This document shows, piece by piece, positions 6,159-9,858 of a stretch of DNA of 9,858 bases. Position 1 is the stretch's first letter. Each line of letters opens with the position of its first letter. The DNA is taken from the NCBI GenBank assembly GCA_937881505.1, contig CALGEM010000319.1, positions 1-9,858 of the forward strand, given 5' to 3'. Source of the stretch: an uncultured euryarchaeote. GTDB lineage: Archaea; Thermoplasmatota; Poseidoniia; Poseidoniales; Poseidoniaceae. A program made the translations under genes and the position numbers. The notes under the pieces are model-generated. The model had not been told where the DNA came from. It worked only from the letters and a program-made list of their open reading frames with translations, and did not search any database.

Positions 6159-7148
6159 ATGGTCAACGAGGACGACTGGGACGAGTTGGCCGGTCGCCCT
6201 CGAAAAGGTCGCAAACCTCGCAGGAGCCACAAGCAGCGCACCAAGGCTGAACGTCTTGATGACGAACATCAACGTGCGGAGCAGAATGAATTTCTCAGCG
6301 GTCTGAACGACCGTGAAGGCCGCTACGAGTGGATGAAGGAAAAGCGATACAACACCATGTTTCGCGACATTGAAGCCAAAATTCAGGGTGCGATGGGTTC
6401 GGGAACCTATGATTGGGTTGACCGCCGTGTGTTTGATCAGGTCTTTGACCGGCTCACGTTGATGGCGCTCTACAAGATGATGAAATCCGGTGTCATCGAC
6501 ACGCTGGATTTTCCCGTCGCACGAGGAAAGGAAGCCCACGTCTTTCACGGGACCAATCTCGCCGGTGAGACGGTGGCGGTGAAAATCTTCCATACATCCA
6601 ACGCCGTTTTCAAGAACCTTATCCAGTACATCGAAGGCGACCCACGTTTCACCGGTTTACGCCGAAAGCACCGTGACTTGGTTGAAGTATGGGTTCGCAA
6701 AGAGCATCGCAACCTCAACCGTTTGGCGCGTTGGGGGCTCAATGTGCCTCATCCATTAGGGGTTCACAAGAACGTCCTCGTCATGGAATACTTGGGTTCG
6801 GACACCTCTCCATCGCCCAAACTTCGTGAGGTCGAGATTGACCAACCAGAGGCCGTTTACGATGACCTGCTTCGCTTTTTGGCGATTTCATGGCAGAAGG
6901 CCAAACTCGTTCACGGGGATTTTTCTCCGTACAACATTCTGTGGCACGAAGGCAGAGCGTGCGTTATCGACGTTGGACAAGCGGTGGTCGATAGCCACCC
7001 CAAGGCTCAGGAATTCCTCGTTCGGGACGTCACTCGTCTGGTTGAATGGGGTCAAAAGAACGGTTTGGAGGTTGATTTGGCAGGTGCCATGTACGACGTG
7101 TTGAACATGGATTTGTCCGATGTGGAACAAATCGAACTGCTGGAGTGA
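6159..7148 (+). CDS. rio1: RIO1-family atypical serine/threonine kinase/ATPase
   Basis: RIO1 proteins act in late maturation of the small ribosomal subunit as atypical protein kinases/ATPases. The 329-residue product has a basic/charged N-terminus (KGRKPRRSHKQR at 16-27), the RIO-specific helical region (about 60-118), a P-loop-like VARGKEAHVFHG (120-131), the ATP-binding lysine in VAVKIF (K142), hinge MEYLG (209-213), catalytic LVHGDFSPYNIL (D254, N259), and the metal-binding loop VIDVGQAVVDSHP (D271). EFLVRDVTRLVEWG is also typical. Compared with the usual STGKEA and D-L/F-SEYN signatures, the P-loop has AR for ST and the catalytic loop has SPYN. These are departures, but all catalytic acids and the lysine are present. 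ATG start with GAGGT upstream. It converges with the KH gene, with one base between the stop codons. Confidence 0.96.
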   Translation: MVNEDDWDELAGRPRKGRKPRRSHKQRTKAERLDDEHQRAEQNEFLSGLNDREGRYEWMKEKRYNTMFRDIEAKIQGAMGSGTYDWVDRRVFDQVFDRLTLMALYKMMKSGVIDTLDFPVARGKEAHVFHGTNLAGETVAVKIFHTSNAVFKNLIQYIEGDPRFTGLRRKHRDLVEVWVRKEHRNLNRLARWGLNVPHPLGVHKNVLVMEYLGSDTSPSPKLREVEIDQPEAVYDDLLRFLAISWQKAKLVHGDFSPYNILWHEGRACVIDVGQAVVDSHPKAQEFLVRDVTRLVEWGQKNGLEVDLAGAMYDVLNMDLSDVEQIELLE

Positions 7149-7155
7149 ATCACTC
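7143..7155. other. Convergent stop-codon junction with short inverted repeat
   Basis: The TGA of rio1 (7146-7148) and the TGA of the KH gene (complement of 7150-7152) are separated by a single A. The surrounding sequence GAGTGA-A-TCACTC is an inverted repeat with 6-bp arms, because both genes end in a GAG/GAA-rich 3' end and a TGA. No T-run follows on either strand, so it is not a convincing intrinsic terminator. Each transcript must end inside the opposite gene. Confidence 0.7.
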
Positions 7156-7899
7156 TTCTTCCCACGTGATGGCTTCGTCTTCAGCGAGTTCCATCATATC
7201 AGCGACCGCTTCTTCGTCCTCGGGGTCAACTTGTGCGGCTTTCATGCGTCGGTTGCGACGCTCTTGGGAAATTTCTGCAAGACCTGGGACCAGCCCCTCA
7301 AAGCCAGCGGAGGCGTCTTTGGCAGGCGCTCGCTCTTCATGGACATCCAATGAGCGGGCCTCGAGACGAGCTCGTTTTCGGTCTCGCTCGAGAAAACCGA
7401 TGACGGTGCCGTGTTCGGAGCCTCCGGCCAACATTTCGATGGCTTGACGGGCGGCGAACAAGCCGCTTTCCTCACCGACGAGGACCACCGTTGAGTTGTA
7501 GATGCTGATTTGGGTGTTGGTCAACTGTTCAATCAATTTTCGAATCTTGCCTTGGCGCCCGATGATGCGAGCACGCACCCGACGTTGCTGATTGGAGCGC
7601 TTACCAACGTATTCCCGAAGGTCGACCAGTTCGAAGAAATGGTCGTCATCCAACAGGCGAACGGCTGCATCCGGGGCCATGCCTCGGCCAATGGCCTTCA
7701 CCACATCAGGGAGTTTCATCGCCTTCACCGGGTCATAGGTCCCGGCTTCGCCCCACTCAACTTCAATATCTCCTGATTCGGAATCGATGATGAACTTCAG
7801 GCAGCCCGCTGCCTCGCGGATGGCTTTGCTGGTCGCTCCTTTGGCACCGATGATGACCGCGATGCGGTCTTTGGGTACACGAGGAAGCGACTGGCGCAT
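7150..7899 (-). CDS. Two-KH-domain RNA-binding protein, archaeal Dim2/Pno1 homologue
   Basis: In eukaryotes Dim2/Pno1 binds the 3' region of pre-18S rRNA during small-subunit assembly; archaeal homologues bind the corresponding rRNA region (family knowledge). The product has 249 residues. KH1 begins at the N-terminus with PKDRIAVIIGAKGATSKAI (G-A-K-G at 18-21). KH2 has RVRARIIGRQGKIRKLIEQL (G-R-Q-G at 114-117) followed by TQISIYNSTVVLVG and QAIEMLAGGSEHGTVIGFLE, the characteristic Pno1 C-terminal helix. A charged tail from about 185 to 249 ends in EDEAITWEEE and is longer than usual. I chose the ATG at 7899; an extended frame to 8034 would add 45 low-complexity Ser/Leu residues overlapping the upstream gene and is rejected. 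No Shine-Dalgarno is visible before this ATG. It lies 25 nt downstream of the secreted-protein gene on the same strand. Confidence 0.94.
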   Translation of the reverse strand: MRQSLPRVPKDRIAVIIGAKGATSKAIREAAGCLKFIIDSESGDIEVEWGEAGTYDPVKAMKLPDVVKAIGRGMAPDAAVRLLDDDHFFELVDLREYVGKRSNQQRRVRARIIGRQGKIRKLIEQLTNTQISIYNSTVVLVGEESGLFAARQAIEMLAGGSEHGTVIGFLERDRKRARLEARSLDVHEERAPAKDASAGFEGLVPGLAEISQERRNRRMKAAQVDPEDEEAVADMMELAEDEAITWEEE

Positions 7900-7917
7900 G
7901 GTCGGCCGTGATGCCCG

Positions 7918-7928
7918 ATGCTTTTCAA
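7918..7928 (-). promoter_or_regulatory. Possible TATA-like element for a leaderless KH-gene transcript
   Basis: On the minus strand ATTGAAAAGCA lies about 19-29 nt before the ATG at 7899, overlapping the stop of the upstream gene. Archaeal leaderless genes carry the TATA box about 25 nt before the start codon, and this gene lacks a Shine-Dalgarno. The element is a poor TATA match, so the call is tentative; read-through from the upstream gene is the alternative. Confidence 0.3.
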
Positions 7929-9748
7929 TCCCTTGTCCTGCGCTGGAGGAAGGACAGAGCAAAGCCGACGAGGATGAGAACGACGAGTGAAGGCGCAAAA
8001 GAAGGCACAAGTCCGGGTGCATCCAAGGACGCACCGGTCACTACCAGGTAGTTGTCGTTGTTGCCCTCATCGTACTCGTCGATGACGTTGGCGAAATCGA
8101 TGACGAGCCGCAGGTCAAATTGACCAGAGCGGGGGACCGTGTATTGCCAAACGATCGTTTCGCTGCTGTTGGAGAGCGTTCCTGCGGGGAGGTTCCGGGT
8201 CTCCATGACGGTCCAATCAACGGTTGACGAACGGTCAGCGGGTGCCGTTTCCAAGCGTACGATGACGCTTCCACCGTAGTCTTCGTTCGATTCGAGCACG
8301 CTCGTGATGGTGACGTTTCCAGTTTGCTCACCCGGCCTCACGACGATGCGGTCGACGTTGGTCTGGCTGATGTTCCACGACAGGTCAAGGCCGGGAAGAA
8401 TCTGATAGGAAGACGCTTGGGTCGTGAACGAGTTGCCCGCTTCGTCAACAAGCACAGCCCGCAGCATGAGGTGTTGACGGGATTTTGTGGCCCAGCTGGC
8501 CAAACCCACCTGCCCGGAAAGACCGTTGACGCCCAAGGTCAACCAGCGTCCGGAGAGGTCCGGTGTTTCACCAACCCCGTTGGAATCAAATCCGTATTGG
8601 ATGTAGGACGAACTGTTGTCAATGCCGGAGTCGGCATCTTCCGCGTTGAAGGTGATGTTGGCAGGTCCGATTCTGCTGGTGGTCAACTCGTCCACCGTCC
8701 ACGAGAGGCCGATGGGCGCTGTCTGGTCAACTCGGATGGTAACCGTGCTGTTCTGTCCGATGTTTCCAACGCGGTCAACCGCTCGCAGGCTGAGCGTGTG
8801 GATGCCTTCCTCGAGGGTAAGTGCGAGTGAATCACTGGTGGTGGAGGTCCACGCCTGCTCGCCGAGGGCGTATTGCACACTGGCCACACCTGAGCCCGTT
8901 CCGTCGTCTGCCTCGGAGATGAGGCCGCTGACCGTGACGCTGCTGGATTGCTGCCATGCGTCGCCGTCGCCTACAGTGACGCTCCCGATGCTCGGGCCCG
9001 TTCGGTCGATGCCGATGAAGAGGGTGGAGGTGGCTGAGAGGCCTGAGTGGTCCTGTACGGTCAGGCGAGGCGACCATGTTCCTTCCTGAATGTTTCCGCT
9101 GCTCCAATCCCAACCATAACTCAGCGATGAAGGTCCGTCTGTGGGCGGTGTGCCGGGGCCTGGAACATTGGCGAGGGTGGCCTGCTTCAAATCGTCGTCA
9201 CTGGCTCCCCACCGGAACGCCAAGGTGCCTTGGGAATCGAGGTTGAACCACGCTCGGTCGGAAAGGCTGCTGCCGGTGCCCGCATCCGGATTGAGGACGG
9301 TGAAGGTGGTGATGACGGGCACTTGGTTCACGATGTCGAACCAGCCCGATGAAGCCAGAGCGAAACTTTCGCTATCGCTGTCCCAGCCCGAGGCTCGGAG
9401 TTTGTAGGTGTCGTTGGTGTAGCCTGTGGTATCGAGGGGGAATAACCACGGGGTGGTGGTCAAGTTGACCACGGTGGTCCAGGTGGATTCGTCGGTGGTG
9501 ATTTCAATCAATAACGATTCCAGCGTCCCGCTTCCAGCGACGCTGAATGTCAAGGCATGGTTGCCTTTGATCTCCTCGTTTTCTGCCGGTCCATTGGAAA
9601 AGGCGATGACGAGGTTGGAGGCTCCCGAGGCCGAAACAACGGTGGAATCCTCCAATTCTTCAATGGAGGCGGACGTGTACAGCCCGTTGGGCAGCAAGGA
9701 ACAGAGCAGAAGGGTAACCAGCCAAACGGCCGCGACGCTTCGTCCCAT
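7925..9748 (-). CDS. Secreted, membrane-anchored Ig-like/CARDB-domain surface protein
   Basis: The 607-residue product has an N-terminal signal peptide (hydrophobic VAAVWLVTLLLCSLLP at about 5-20) and then a chain of predicted beta-sandwich modules: about 45-140, 145-247, 250-342 (ending GIHTLSLRAVDRVGNIG, an Ig-like pattern) and 343-451. Modules are joined by DRTGP (248-252) and DQTAP (341-345). Residues 455-572 look like a CARDB domain, with the diagnostic NVIDEYDEGNNDNYLVV at its end. A C-terminal hydrophobic helix (about 584-600) is followed by RRTR, so the protein is probably anchored facing outward. About eight N-x-S/T sequons fit N-glycosylation. The only cysteine (16) lies within the signal peptide and does not form a lipobox. 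ATG at 9748 with GGAG 5 nt upstream. Function is unknown; adhesion, S-layer association or carbohydrate/protein binding are possible. It may be co-transcribed with the KH gene. Confidence 0.88.
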   Translation of the reverse strand: MGRSVAAVWLVTLLLCSLLPNGLYTSASIEELEDSTVVSASGASNLVIAFSNGPAENEEIKGNHALTFSVAGSGTLESLLIEITTDESTWTTVVNLTTTPWLFPLDTTGYTNDTYKLRASGWDSDSESFALASSGWFDIVNQVPVITTFTVLNPDAGTGSSLSDRAWFNLDSQGTLAFRWGASDDDLKQATLANVPGPGTPPTDGPSSLSYGWDWSSGNIQEGTWSPRLTVQDHSGLSATSTLFIGIDRTGPSIGSVTVGDGDAWQQSSSVTVSGLISEADDGTGSGVASVQYALGEQAWTSTTSDSLALTLEEGIHTLSLRAVDRVGNIGQNSTVTIRVDQTAPIGLSWTVDELTTSRIGPANITFNAEDADSGIDNSSSYIQYGFDSNGVGETPDLSGRWLTLGVNGLSGQVGLASWATKSRQHLMLRAVLVDEAGNSFTTQASSYQILPGLDLSWNISQTNVDRIVVRPGEQTGNVTITSVLESNEDYGGSVIVRLETAPADRSSTVDWTVMETRNLPAGTLSNSSETIVWQYTVPRSGQFDLRLVIDFANVIDEYDEGNNDNYLVVTGASLDAPGLVPSFAPSLVVLILVGFALSFLQRRTRD

Positions 9749-9753
9749 GCCTT

Positions 9754-9764
9754 CTCCACACCTT
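9754..9764 (-). promoter_or_regulatory. Shine-Dalgarno-like leader of the surface-protein gene
   Basis: Read on the minus strand, AAGGTGTGGAG precedes the ATG at 9748, with GGAG spaced 5 nt and GGTG spaced 10 nt from it. Both parts match pieces of the archaeal consensus GGAGGTGA. This supports the ATG, which directly begins a signal peptide. Confidence 0.5.
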
Positions 9765-9792
9765 CAAGTTGAGCTCAGAGTGAAGTGCGGAT

Positions 9793-9817
9793 GGGATGGG
9801 GCACCGGGGCGGGGGGG
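9793..9817 (+). other. Putative G-quadruplex-forming tract upstream of the surface-protein gene
   Basis: Four G-runs lie on the plus strand: GGG 9793-9795, GGGG 9798-9801, GGGG 9806-9809 and seven G's at 9811-9817, separated by loops of 2, 4 and 1 nt. This satisfies the standard G3+N1-7 four-run motif. The G-rich strand is the template strand for the minus-strand gene starting 45 nt away, and its complement would place a C-rich stretch in the 5' leader or promoter. Confidence 0.65.
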
Positions 9818-9821
9818 ACGC

Positions 9822-9838
9822 TAGTACTAGGAGTACTA
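9822..9838. repeat. Inverted/direct repeat, possible operator
   Basis: TAGTACT (9822-9828), a 3-nt spacer AGG, and AGTACTA (9832-9838) form a perfect 7-bp inverted repeat. The same bases also read as a direct repeat AGTACTA at 9823-9829 and 9832-9838 with 9-bp period, and CTAGTACTAG at 9821-9830 is itself a perfect palindrome. It lies about 74-90 nt upstream of the surface-protein ATG, where a promoter or operator could be. No regulator is identifiable. Confidence 0.5.
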
Positions 9839-9858
9839 AGTAATCTCGATGGTTTGAG

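Noticed and set aside
5754..6593. 279-codon minus-strand open frame opposite aIF1A/rio1 with long serine runs
   Set aside because: The serine runs are the mirror image of the GAT/GAC-rich acidic tail. It spans two well-supported plus-strand genes, has no domain signature, and is a shadow frame.
7143..7155. Bidirectional intrinsic terminator at the rio1/KH junction
   Set aside because: The arms are only 6 bp, arise from the mirrored GAG-TGA ends, and no T-run follows on either strand.
7900..8034. 45-residue N-terminal extension of the KH protein
   Set aside because: The extension is Ser/Leu low-complexity and overlaps the 3' end of the upstream gene in another frame; KH1 begins right after the ATG at 7899.
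9791..9795. SD-like GGAT/GGG sequences on the plus strand near the right edge as the leader of a plus-strand gene
   Set aside because: No plus-strand coding frame with recognisable content begins before the window ends.

Overview
The window looks like a chromosomal segment of a euryarchaeon, most probably marine Group II (Poseidoniales) or a close relative. This rests on the gene set: archaeal aIF1A, RIO1 kinase and a two-KH Dim2/Pno1-like protein next to a full-style respiratory complex I (nuoL-nuoM-nuoN), plus a large secreted beta-sandwich protein with a C-terminal anchor. Archaeal Shine-Dalgarno matches (GGAGGTG, GGTGAG, GAGGT) precede several genes. No 16S or other taxonomic marker is present, so the lineage is an inference from gene content and protein style.

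Layout. Bases 2-5374 (+) are the end of a complex I operon: nuoL (5' end cut by the window), nuoM and nuoN, overlapping or 1 nt apart. They encode the three antiporter-like proton-pumping membrane subunits, and the key charged residues of the proton channels are visible in all three. After an 80-nt gap come aIF1A (5455-6141) and rio1 (6159-7148) on the same strand, 17 nt apart. Then the strand switches. A KH-domain aDim2/Pno1 homologue (7899-7150) converges on rio1 with one base between the stop codons. Upstream of it on the minus strand is a 607-residue secreted, membrane-anchored Ig-like/CARDB protein (9748-7925). The last 110 bases hold its 5' region, with a four-run G-tract and a TAGTACT/AGTACTA inverted repeat. 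Gaps between genes are 110 nt or less, so the window has no long non-coding stretch. I see no rRNA, tRNA, CRISPR array or insertion sequence.

How the genes fit together. NuoL, M and N form the distal membrane arm of NADH:quinone (or related) oxidoreductase and couple electron transfer to ion pumping. aIF1A, RIO1 and the KH protein are information-processing genes: aIF1A acts in initiation, while RIO1 and Dim2/Pno1 act in late small-subunit maturation. The secreted protein is a surface component with no evident tie to the others except its position upstream of the KH gene.

The most unusual feature is a paired EF-hand calcium-binding module, flanked by histidine/aspartate-rich segments, inserted in frame into a loop of NuoL between the two halves of its proton-channel core. 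Second is a long acidic tail on aIF1A carrying five D-x-L-F-A-type motifs, three of them in a 27-nt tandem repeat. Third is the G-run/inverted-repeat region upstream of the surface-protein gene.
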